Made by a program: the position numbers and the translations under genes
NCBI RefSeq assembly: GCF_018143015.1
Contig: NC_054756.1
Span: 24,159,440-24,223,439, forward strand
Reading direction: 5' to 3'
Length of the DNA stretch: 64,000 nt
DNA from: Lytechinus variegatus
Taxonomy: Eukaryota; Echinodermata; Echinoidea; Temnopleuroida; Toxopneustidae
Notes under the pieces: model-generated
Database searches by the model: none
The model's input: only the letters and a program-made list of their open reading frames with translations
What the model was told of the DNA's origin: nothing
Shown here: positions 55,248 to 64,000 of the stretch, one piece after another
Position numbering within the stretch: position 1 is the first letter of the stretch
How the letters are laid out: every line of letters begins with the position of its first letter

Positions 55248-56959
55248 CTGTAATTAAAGTTTTGATACAATAAGGAAGAAATATGAGAAATGTTATACCT
55301 TTCAGAGCAGGTATCCTACACTTGAAGTATCTTTTGTCGTTTAGGGACCCCTCTGTAAAACAGCGTTGATATGTTATCAACGCTGAGTAGGGCGATCCCT
55401 CCTTCTTTTTAATGATCGGTTCTTCGTAACTGTAAATATATCTATTGTTGTTGTAATTTTTAATTGACTGAAAATAAATACAATACAATACAATCTTAGT
55501 AACATTTTTGATGACCGCTCAGGATCTCAACTTTTAAAACGAGGATGGAGATTATCTGATTGCTCTATAGTTTCCCATTGATTTACCAATGTTTATGAAA
55601 GACATAAACATGACAGAGCAACTTCGAAAGTCATTATCTTCAAATTTAACTATGTTTTTATAACAACATAAACATCGTCACAATTGTAGTCAGCAGTCCC
55701 GTTTTATATCATTGTACATTTGTGACATTATCTTTCTATTTCAGTTTCTTTACTACCTTTCTGTCTGAAAAAAATATATGGTAACTACGAACCTCTTTGT
55801 GAAACAAACGATGGCGACGAAGACTATGATGGCGATGATCACAACAGTAGCCACACCTCCACCAATCCCTGCATACAAGACTGTGTGAATTAACAATACT
55901 AATTATTCCGCTTGACTTTATACCTATTCTTCATGCAAAAGTGTCAAAAATCTCTTTAAAAAATGATAAAAAGTTGCATGACCATATGGTAACGGGTTTC
56001 TTAATTCCTATACTGTGTTCATACGTTTTGATTGAGGTAGATAGACCTGCGACATGAAATTTTCACTCTCATTCCAATGCGGTGGTCATGGTGACTGCCT
56101 TGGGGTTTTGATCATCACGGATTTTCTGTTACCAAATTGCCTGTGTTACCGCCCGCGCGACTTTCATTTTTAAATTGGCATTTAGTGGGTCTTAATGATG
56201 AAATATAAACTCTAATAATATAATACGCATTAGATACCTTCATCGTGGTACTACATTATTATAAAAAATTAATTGCATTAAAGTGATTGGTTAACAATGG
56301 TTTGACTGTTAAAAAGTCTGAGATAGAAGGTCACACTTGTCACCTGCGTCTGTGATATGTTACAAAAATGAAGCCCAGAAAAAATTGCGTTCGAAAATAA
56401 TTATTTAGTGCTTCAAAAATTGAAATATAAAGTGACCGGAAACACCCTCTTAATTTCATCTCATACACTTATGTGTACTATTTAGGCGTCTATAAGACGC
56501 CTACATGTATTTACAAAATCGGGGTTTGCCTTGTAGTTTTAGCTTTTCATTCTCTTTTAGCTTTTCATTCTCATGGTTGTTTTCAGGGTTTATTAGTTCT
56601 AATACATGCACTTGTACACATGTTTCATCTTTGTTTGAGAATTTGTTAAATCGGCTGCTCACAAAATTAAACAATACCTTTAAATCACTATTGTTACAAT
56701 CGTCTTTATTACTGTGATTGTTATCATTTATTGTAAATATGATTCGTGTTGCTATCCTAAAAGAAAGGAGATATATAAATATAAATAGAAAAAGAAAAAA
56801 ATATTGAAAGAGAAATTGTAAGCGTAAGATTAGCAGAAGATTGTCAGGGGGTCGTTAAATTACCTGTGCTATTTCCTGTCGTAGGAAGATTGGATTGTCT
56901 TTGAGGTTCCGTAGGTGATGATGATGATGATGATGATGGTGGTGGTGACGATGATGATA

Positions 56960-56991
<32 letters not shown>

Positions 56992-59900
56992 GGTGATGAT
57001 AATGATGATGATGATGGTGATGGTGATGGTGATGATGATGATGATGGTGATGATGATGAAGATGGTGATGATGGTGATGATGATGATGATGATGATGATA
57101 ATGGTGATGACGATGATGATGATGTTGATCTTGATGATGATGATGGTGATGGTGATAAAGGTGTTGAAATTCTACCACCGTTTGTTGTAACTTCCTGGTT
57201 AGTGGAAGGTACAATGGATGTCGTCGTAAGTGGTGAAGTGGCTGTGTCAAATGAAAGAACATTTAGATTAATGCAATTTATTTACTAAATATCACTGACT
57301 AACATTTCTTTATCAATTTTACATAATGCCTTGTAATATGGCAAAATCGTGCATGTTCACCTGTTTAGTATAGTTTAATATAGTTAAACTATAATATAGT
57401 TTAATATTTCTTTTAAGATTTCCTTGAATAATTGTCAATTATTCATTAGTTATTTTTTGCATTTCAAAGAGAATATGAATTCCACAGATAGAAAAATATC
57501 AAAAAGTAATTTATGCAATAGTACACCTTAGCCCTCACCGTTATAACATATTCTTTTTTAAAACTTAAAATGGAAACATAACTACATTGACCAGATTGGG
57601 TTTAAATAATATCAAACCCAGTCTGAAGATGTGCGTATCTGGATTATTTAACATAAATGCAACGATATGTTTGATTTATTAACCATAATGTTTGGTACTT
57701 TCCCCAGCTACAGAACATGCACTGGGGTTCAAATCAGAGAGTGAAGTCTCAAGCAATGCATCAAAAGGATTTGTGAAATAAAGATGGTGCAAATCAATCC
57801 CAGAAATGATGGGAAACACACCCTTGGATGAAAATCTCAAACATCATCAATATTATTCAAAGGAAAGGTAACATTGGGGTGTATGCAGTATGCTTGCTGT
57901 ATTTGCCTATTTTTCGATCATAGCCATGGACATTATTTTTTATTATTAATTGATATACAGTGGCGTAACTAGGAATACGACGAATAACAAGAGTCACTGT
58001 AACGTGTTGAAATGTCCGTGAAGACGAAGTTAATGATGATAAAAAGTCGATTTTACCAATCCATGGGTTAACAGTTCTTTGATGGTAGGCAAATTCCACA
58101 TCATTCCACATTAGATAAATGTTGTATTCCAGGTGAAAAAAACTAAACTCTGACATAAAATCTGGTATGAAACTCTGAGTTCTGATCTGATATAATGATG
58201 ATGTCCTTGACGAAACTGTCAGCTTATATATATAAATTTCCACTATTCTTGAAACTTCTAGTATTGTCTTAAAAAAAAAACATTCTCCTTCTTTCTAGAG
58301 CAATCCTAATTCTAGAAGACTCTTCAATGACCTCAATGAACATAGTTAATTCTATTGTACCTTTCCCTGCTAGCAGCCTCTATTGTCTAGCAATCTCTAT
58401 TGTCTATTGTCCATTGTAAATTACAAAAATACCAGACATTGCAGTGCCTCATTTAATATGCATGCCTAACAAAGTTTAATTTAGACATTCTGGAATATTC
58501 TTATTATGCACTGAACTTCCAAAGAGAAAAAAGAGCTAAATGAGTGAATATACATGTAGTTTCTCTTACAATTCTTCTTATACATGGTTACAAAATGTGC
58601 TTATAATGTCCCCTTTAAGGCTTGAATGTCAAATATTTTCAGCTCGCGCTCTGCGCTCGCATCATTTGATCAGTGAGATACACATCCGTTTAATGGCGCC
58701 GTCCGTCAAGTGTCTCTATCAGGTCAGTATATCTGAGCGCACTTCGGACGCCCAATAAGTGACTCAAACTTTTTGCAGCCCCCCCCCCCCCCCCTCCCCC
58801 ATGTCGTGACCCACGGTACGCCATTAAATATGTACTACTCGTATCAACCTGATTATTAGCCGCTCGTTTTTTTAATACATATTCAATTTCAAAATCTATT
58901 TTGCTAAAATTAAGATTTAAAATTTGAAGAATACAGTACGTATATTGTCAAAAGAGAGGAAACATACCCACTACCGTAGTCGGTGTGTTCATTGTCATGG
59001 CGTCTGATACTGCAATTGTATTGTAAAAAATAAAAGGAGAAAAAATAGAGAATAGATTTGTATCGATCAATTTTTATCCATTTCAACAAAATACATTTAA
59101 AGTTACAATACAAGTCTAAATATTACAACTATTTGTATGATAATACATTTTAAAAAATGAAATAGAAAAGAACAAGAAACGGTAAACCAAACTTACTATG
59201 TTATCTGTTGAAACGATTTTGTTACTGCCGTATGTGTTTAGATTTCGTCTAATAAACATGTATTGCATTGTGTTTTTATTGATTGATTATTCCGTTCAAA
59301 TAAACAAACAACATATCATTACAAAGTCAAATATATCAAAAAGTATGTCCACCATAATTATTCTGAATGAAGAAAAGATGAATTCGAACTGACGTTGCCA
59401 AAATAGATAACAAAATAATAGAACGGATATTTCATGTTTTAATTTCTGAATAGGCCTGGGTAAACATTACAAACATGGTGAGTATGAAGTTTATAGTCGA
59501 TTTTGCAACATTAGTTTTGATTTTACATGAATAAATGTACATGTTGTACTTACTAATGGATTTGTCTATAAAAATACAGTGACATGTTTCTGTTCGTATC
59601 TTCTTATTTACCACTGCCCTCCAATTTAAAATTGTACCAATCAGAATTAAATTAAACGAACAAAATGAGATGTACCTCCTCCCATGAACATGATGAAATA
59701 TTAAGAGGTAATGATACTCTATTGCCTGGAAAATCAAATTCATTTGAATTAGAATTCATACTTCTAAAGACGGCTATGTATCCAGTACCACCGCAGCTCT
59801 CAGTATGGTCTCCTTGGCATGAAACGGAACAGTTTGAATCTACTCCCACTCCATGTCTCGCATAGTTATCGCTGGCTACTCCACAAGAACATTTAGATCC

Positions 59901-60055
59901 ATCTTCAACACCAGCGTACGTATAGTAAGGTGTGGTAGACACTCGACAAAACCAGAAGCAATATGAAATACTCATCGACATACTATCAATGACGAAGGTG
60001 CTAGATAACACTCTGTCATCCGAAACATCTTTAAAACATCCAAGATACTCCTCAC
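54497..60055 (-). CDS. Gene C: WSC-mucin receptor with repeat-bearing tail, 3' part
   Basis: Exons 60055-59762 (WSC), 59009-58968 (short stalk), 57241-56864 (Ser/Pro/Thr-rich stalk), 55868-55792 (transmembrane) and about 55247-54497 (tail, stop). Signal peptide and SRCR exons are expected beyond 64000; intron sequence at 63180-63340 resembles that next to SRCR exon 3 in genes A and B. The tail is about 250 residues, far longer than in gene B, with YEEI, YDEI, YNEM and four Y/C-A-M/A-P-D-K repeats. Predicted type I membrane protein with tyrosine-based signalling capacity. The exact TM-to-tail splice is unsettled: the TM exon ends in phase 0 at its best donor, but the obvious tail acceptor (55248) is phase 2. 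Confidence 0.75.
55250..55790 (-). other. Gene C intron between TM and tail exons
   Basis: Contains a possible cryptic exon at about 55437-55300 (acceptor ATTTACAG/T, open frame with S-Y-E-E-P-I-I-K-K-K, donor AAAG/GTATAA). Its phases do not match both neighbours, so it is not included in the gene model. Confidence 0.3.
55792..55868 (-). CDS. Gene C transmembrane exon
   Basis: G-I-G-G-G-V-A-T then about 17 hydrophobic residues (V-V-I-I-A-I-I-V-F-V-A-I-V-C-F) and H-K-E. Acceptor ATGCAG/GG in phase 1; best donor AAAGAG/GTTCGT. Confidence 0.7.
56278..56684. mobile_element. MITE, second copy (reverse of 32153-32538)
   Basis: Inverted orientation relative to the gene A copy; TTAAAGTGATTGGTTAAC at the left and ACAATACCTTTAA at the right. 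Internal CTTTTAGCTTTTCATTCTC is locally duplicated. It lies in the gene C intron between stalk and TM exons. Confidence 0.65.
56864..57241 (-). CDS. Gene C Ser/Pro/Thr-rich stalk exon
   Basis: 378 nt, phase 1 to 1. The correct frame reads Ser/Pro (TCA, CCA codons) through the CAT/ATC/TCA trinucleotide tract, entering as T-S-P-L-T-T-T-S-I-V-P-S-T and leaving as L-P-T-T-G-N-S-T. The His-rich and Met-rich frames are artefacts of the same repeat. Length is likely polymorphic because the repeat encodes about half the stalk. Acceptor GACACAG/CC, donor CACAG/GTAATT. Confidence 0.7.
57425..57780 (-). other. Gene C intron segment orthologous to the LINE target in gene A
   Basis: Aligns with 3860-4243 as one uninterrupted block and with 28972-29226 for its right part. 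It provides the empty-site reference for the LINE insertion. Confidence 0.55.
58575..58812. mobile_element. Fragment of the hAT-like family
   Basis: Contains TTTTCAGCTCGCGCT-CTGCGCTCGCATCA, the complement of the repeat word inside 20653-21565, and a poly-C run at 58780-58798. No ends are visible. Confidence 0.45.
58968..59009 (-). CDS. Gene C short stalk exon
   Basis: 42 nt, phase 1 to 1: S-D-A-M-T-M-N-T-P-T-T-V-V. Acceptor TTGCAG/TA, donor GTGG/GTATGT; aligned with gene A 29552-29505. Confidence 0.6.
59762..60055 (-). CDS. Gene C WSC exon
   Basis: 294 nt, phase 1 to 1: Y-L-G-C-F-K-D, Y-A-G-V-E-D-G-S-K-C-S-C-G, C-Q-G-D-H-T-E-S-C-G-G-T-G-Y-I-A-V-F. All eight cysteines are kept although C-Y-C became C-S-C and P-C-H became S-C-Q. 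Donor AGAA/GTATGA. Confidence 0.85.
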
Positions 60056-60059
60056 CTGT

Positions 60060-60990
60060 ATTGATAAAGCAATGAATTTTCGCATTGAACTTCAAAACGT
60101 TAGGATTGTAAAGAAAAATGTTCCTAGAATCATAATGATATGCATGTCAATAATGATCAATGTTGCCGAAATATGAAAATGCAAGTACATCACCTAAAAA
60201 CAATGTAAGTTACATGTACCTAATTATTTTGAATCTCTTTTTTTTTGGGGGGGGGGGTTAGCTATATTCTTAATACTAGTCGGTTCTAGTGAATTAATGA
60301 TTTATTTCACCTGGCTTGCCACCCAGCAGTAACATTATATGATCCTATTAGCTACTCTGCCTACATGTCCCAGGGTGCAAAAATGAAACATTAAAGGACA
60401 AATCCATCCCAATAAAATGCTGATTGAAATAAAAAGAGAAAAATCCAACAAACATAACAGTGAAAATATCATCAAAATCGGTCAGAAAAAGGTCAGACTA
60501 ATTGGAGAAATTCCGGACACGGGCGCTTGCTTTCTGGGTTTATTTCACCTTCTTCCATGAACATAAATATTGCATTTACATTCATTTTTTTATTTTCGTT
60601 TTTTATTGATTTATAAATCTTTTATGAAACTTGAAGAAAAATGTTTAATTGAACTGAATTAAGAGAATCAAGCAACAGTTCACCAACAAATGCCAAATGA
60701 AGAGTGAAGGACAGGAAATTCACTTTCACTTTGTTCTTTCGCAAATCAGTGCCGAAATTCAGTTTTTAAAGCAAAAAGGTTTTGGCTTAACATTTTTATT
60801 TTCATCCCCCCTGTTCCTTACTTTCTATATTGTTTTCCTTGAACGAACCTGTAGGTTTTAATTTAATTATATTAAACTATATGAAACAAATAGGAAATGT
60901 TGGAAATGGAAATAAACGAAATTAAATGAAATGCAAAATGAAATGACATAATCAATTTCATTGTTATGTAACATAATTGGCCATTTAGCC
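60060..60990 (-). other. Gene C intron 5' of the WSC exon
   Basis: Paralogous to gene A 31640-33060 and gene B 45690-46440. It has a poly-G run at 60247-60258 and the left half of the AAGTCCACC MITE at 60395-60490. No exon seen. Confidence 0.4.
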
Positions 60991-60993
60991 TGT

Positions 60994-63131
60994 CCCAGTG
61001 AGCAAAATATATGGGGCCGATATGGGTTACTTGTGGGGCTTATCTGGGCTAAAAATGTGGGCCCCATATGGGTTGCCCATGTGGGCTATGTATGGGCCCC
61101 TTGTGTTTTTTTGCACCGTACACCCCGTCTGGGGCCCATATGGGCCAGGGTTTCGCGTGGGGTAAATATGGGCAGGCCCACATCGTACCCATGTAAACCA
61201 TGTGGGGCCCATTTGGGCTATGTATGGGCCCATATGGGCCCCCACCTGGCCAATCTGGGACCCATTTGGGTCGCCCATGTGGGCTATGTATGGGCCCATC
61301 CGGGCTCCTTGTTTTTTTGCACCGTACACCCCGTCTGGGGCCCATATGGGCCCGGGTTTCGCGTGGAGTAAATATGGGCAGGCCCACATCGTACCCATGT
61401 AAACCATATGAGGCCCATTTGGGCTATGTACGGGCCCATATGGGCCCCACTTTGCCAATCTGGGACCCATATGTACACCCTATGTGGGGCCCATTTGGGC
61501 CAAGTGGGTTTGGTGTGGGTTGAATATGGGCAGGCCCACATTGCTCCCATATTAAAACAATACTGTGTTTAATCAATTAAAACATTACATTAATTTGTGT
61601 CATTAAGGTGACTTTGCAACCCAATACTCTAATCCTTATCATATCCTATAATCCTATATTCTAACCCTAAATCTTAATCCTATCCTAATCCTATCCTACA
61701 CCTAACTACTAAATCTTGTTATTGACTTCTATATATACAGCGAGTTTCCTATACTTGACAGGCAATGGTTAATAACTATTTCCAATATTTAACCTTGAAA
61801 ATTTTGTCCTGAAATTAAATGTTTCGATTTATAGTAATGAATTACATACTTTTCTAAAACTTTTTACGGTGGAATCCTTGCATAAACATAAACATTTGAT
61901 TGAAGGATTTTATTAAAAAATATCCATTCTCGTAGTCTAAAGACTGAATTGCAATGGTTACAATATATGTACAGGATAAAATAACTAATACAATTAAACA
62001 TTTGGTTCGAGAAATAAATAGTAAATAAAATAATTACATTTCAATTGTTGTAGCTGTTTTAGCTAAAATTTTTGGTCATTTACTGTTGTAATGAATATTC
62101 CTGACTGGAGTCTAGATCGATCGATCCAGTGATATGCCCATCTCCAGCCCAGCTGATATTCATCTGGTACATATGGACCCAGATATAACCCAGATGGCCC
62201 CACATATTTTAGCCCATCTGGGTCCCATTTGTAAATGCCCATCTCCAGCCCAGATGATATTCATCTGGTCCATATGGGCCCAGATTTAACCCAGATGGAT
62301 CCCACATATTTTAGCCCATCTGGGTCCCTCTTGGAAATGCCCATCTCCAGACCAGATGATGTTCATCTGGTACATATGGGCCCAAATACATCCAAGATGG
62401 GTCCCATATATGTTTGCCCATCTGGGTCCCACTTGGAAACGTCCATCTCTAGCCCAGATGATATTCATCTGGTATATATGGCCCCAAATACATCCCAGAT
62501 GGGCCCCCATATATGTTTGCCCATCTGGGTCCCACTTGAAAATGCCCATCTCCAGCCTAGATGATATTCATCTGGTCCATATGGGCCCAGATTTAACCCA
62601 GATCGGTCCCACATATTTTAGCCCATCTGGGTCCCACTGGGAAATGCCCATCTCCAGCCCAGATGATATTCATCTGGTACATATGGGCCCAGATATAACC
62701 CAGATGGGCCCCATATATATGGGCCCCATGTGGACCTACCCACTTCTAGCCCATATGGTTTCCATATGGGTCCCAGATAACCCATATTGGACCCATATGG
62801 GGCCCAGATATTTTGCTATCTGGGATAATTATGCCACTTCGCCCATATAGATACCACATGGGACCCATATGGTTTTATTATGTGGGTTCTAGGTGGGAAA
62901 ACCCATATGGGCCCCAAATGGGTTTTATATGTTTCTATCTGGGCTCGGTCGACCCTGAAATAAGATCACATCGCCCATGTAGATACCACATGGGGCCCAT
63001 ATGGTTTTTATTATCTGAGTTCTAAGTGGGACAAGCCATATGGGCCCCATATGGGTTTTACATGGTACACATGGGCCCCAGTAGGCCCACATGATTCCCA
63101 TATGGGCCCCAGATACTTTGCTATCTGGGGT
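60994..63131. mobile_element. GGGCCCATATGGGCC-rich element with 33-bp inverted ends
   Basis: CCCAGTGAGCAAAATAT...GGGGCC at the left and the complement of GGCCC...ATACTTTGCTATCTGGG at the right match at about 28 of 33 positions. Another end-like TTTTGCTATCTGGGA lies at 62811-62824, so there may be one element plus a partial one. Inside are two arrays: about 206-bp period twice (61000-61555) and about 102-bp period six times (62130-62740), both built from CCCATATGGGC-type self-complementary words. The Gly/Pro/Met-rich ORFs are artefacts. Confidence 0.6.
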
Positions 63132-63179
63132 GGTACCAACAATTTTCGTTACAATGTCTAACAAGAGTCAACATTGCAT

Positions 63180-63345
63180 GAGCGTGAAAAAAATTAAGTT
63201 TTTGTAACAGAAGTTGTATTTGCCTATCTATTTTACAAGGCTGACCTATAACTTGATCACTACTCCCAACTGGACTCCATATTCAATAAATATAACTGAT
63301 TCGGATTTAATGTATTCTGCCTTTATAATTTCTTCAGTCATCATC
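63180..63345 (-). other. Gene C intron segment resembling SRCR exon 3 flank
   Basis: Matches 33310-33430 and 46690-46830 (TTTTGTAACAGAAGTTGTA, TTTACAAGGCTGACCTA). In genes A and B SRCR exon 3 follows 60-90 bp further right; here a LINE fragment intervenes. Confidence 0.5.
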
Positions 63346-63399
63346 TTATTTTCAAAATAAATCCGTTTAATCACGTTTCAAACAATTATATTCATATAC

Positions 63400-63960
63400 A
63401 ATTAGGATGGCAGTCTCTCAAATCAAGGCGTAAATCATATTTAAACATAATGGTATACAAATCCGTTCATAACTTAGCCCCACCTTATTAAGAAGAGTCT
63501 TTCCAATATTGTTTACAATCATTCGTATTCTCTCCGATCGCGAGGGAATATTAAAATTCCAAAACCCAAGAGTAAATGCTGTCGAAGAACGTTCTTATAA
63601 AGAGGATCACGAGAATATAATGATCTACCATCTACAATAAAATTATCAAATAGCCTATTTACTTTTCATAAAAATTTAAATCAGATAATTCACTTTTGCC
63701 CTGACCTTTAAAAGAAAAACTAGCAAAAAATGGGTGGGTGGGGGAGTCACTTTAAGGTACAGATGTATTCTCTTGCTTTTTTTCAGTATTGTCTAGCTCA
63801 ATTATTTCTTATATGTAATCCTATTTTATGTCATGTACAGTAACTGTTTTCATGTCATGTTATGTACAGTAACCGTTGTTACATATTCTCTGGACCCCAG
63901 AGAAGAACAGTTTTGTTAAATTAACAAATGTGAGTGTGTTTATCCAGCCATCTCACTATA
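63400..63960 (+). pseudogene. Decayed LINE ORF2 C-terminus and 3' UTR
   Basis: Frames with stops and shifts retain L-A-P-P-Y-L, R-G-S-R-E-Y-N-D-L-P-S-T-I-K and F-T-F-H-K-N-L-N, the normal C-terminal signature of CR1-group reverse transcriptases. The stop is near 63712, followed by a UTR with TCTGGACCCCAGAGAAGAACAG. Confidence 0.65.
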
Positions 63961-64000
63961 CTTTTGATTTTATTTTGTACATACATTTACCTTGTATTGT

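Noticed and set aside
56855..57262. Poly-His (minus) and poly-Met/Val (plus) ORFs
   Set aside because: They are other frames of the Ser/Pro-coding trinucleotide tract of the gene C stalk exon, whose splice borders fix the Ser frame.
61027..62850. Gly/Pro/Met-rich ORFs on both strands
   Set aside because: They arise from GGGCCCATATGGGCC-type self-complementary repeats, giving open frames in several registers with no protein family match.

Overview
This 64-kb window comes from an AT-rich metazoan genome. Spliced genes with GT/AG introns, LINE, hAT, Harbinger-like and rolling-circle transposons, tRNA-derived SINEs and tandem duplicates of SRCR/WSC receptor genes all point to a marine deuterostome. 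An echinoderm such as a sea urchin is my best guess; species is not determined. No bacterial, organellar or viral genome is present.

Genes. Three paralogous receptor genes lie head to tail on the minus strand (named A, B, C here). Each is built as signal peptide, SRCR domain (two exons), WSC domain (one 294-nt exon), a Ser/Thr/Pro-rich mucin-like stalk, a transmembrane exon and a tyrosine-rich cytoplasmic tail. Gene B (48643 to 42347) is complete: seven exons sum to 1230 nt, an in-frame 409-codon protein. Gene A starts at 36837 and is seen down to its first stalk exon (29505); its remaining exons must lie left of the window. Gene C is seen from its WSC exon (60055) to its stop (54497); its signal-peptide and SRCR exons must lie right of 64000. 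Gene C's tail carries four repeats around Y/C-A-M/A-P-D-K plus YEEI and YDEI sites, suggesting phosphotyrosine signalling. Genes A and B also share about 2 kb of upstream sequence, so promoters were duplicated with the genes.

Left third (1-29226). This is one gene-A intron swollen by nested transposons. Helentron-like elements (5' terminal hairpin, inverted repeat offset from the 3' end, 3' hairpin followed by CTAG, insertion into T-runs) occupy 11-3843. A CR1-group LINE entered the intron at about 4243, flanked by an approximately 250-bp direct repeat (3990-4243 and 28972-29226). Its ORF1 was then split by a 20.3-kb composite (4491-24775) of Helentron-like units, many carrying a tRNA-like A-box/B-box cassette and a T-run. 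That composite was in turn invaded by a 6.2-kb Harbinger-like element with CTG target duplications (11513-17680) and a 0.9-kb hAT-like element with an 8-bp duplication (20653-21565). The LINE's endonuclease is deleted, yet 735 codons of reverse transcriptase are open.

Middle and right. Introns and spacers hold decayed LINE ends, MITEs, an 81-bp perfect palindrome, a SINE and a GGGCCCATATGGGCC-rich array. Comparing the three paralogous introns lets several insertions be placed in order.
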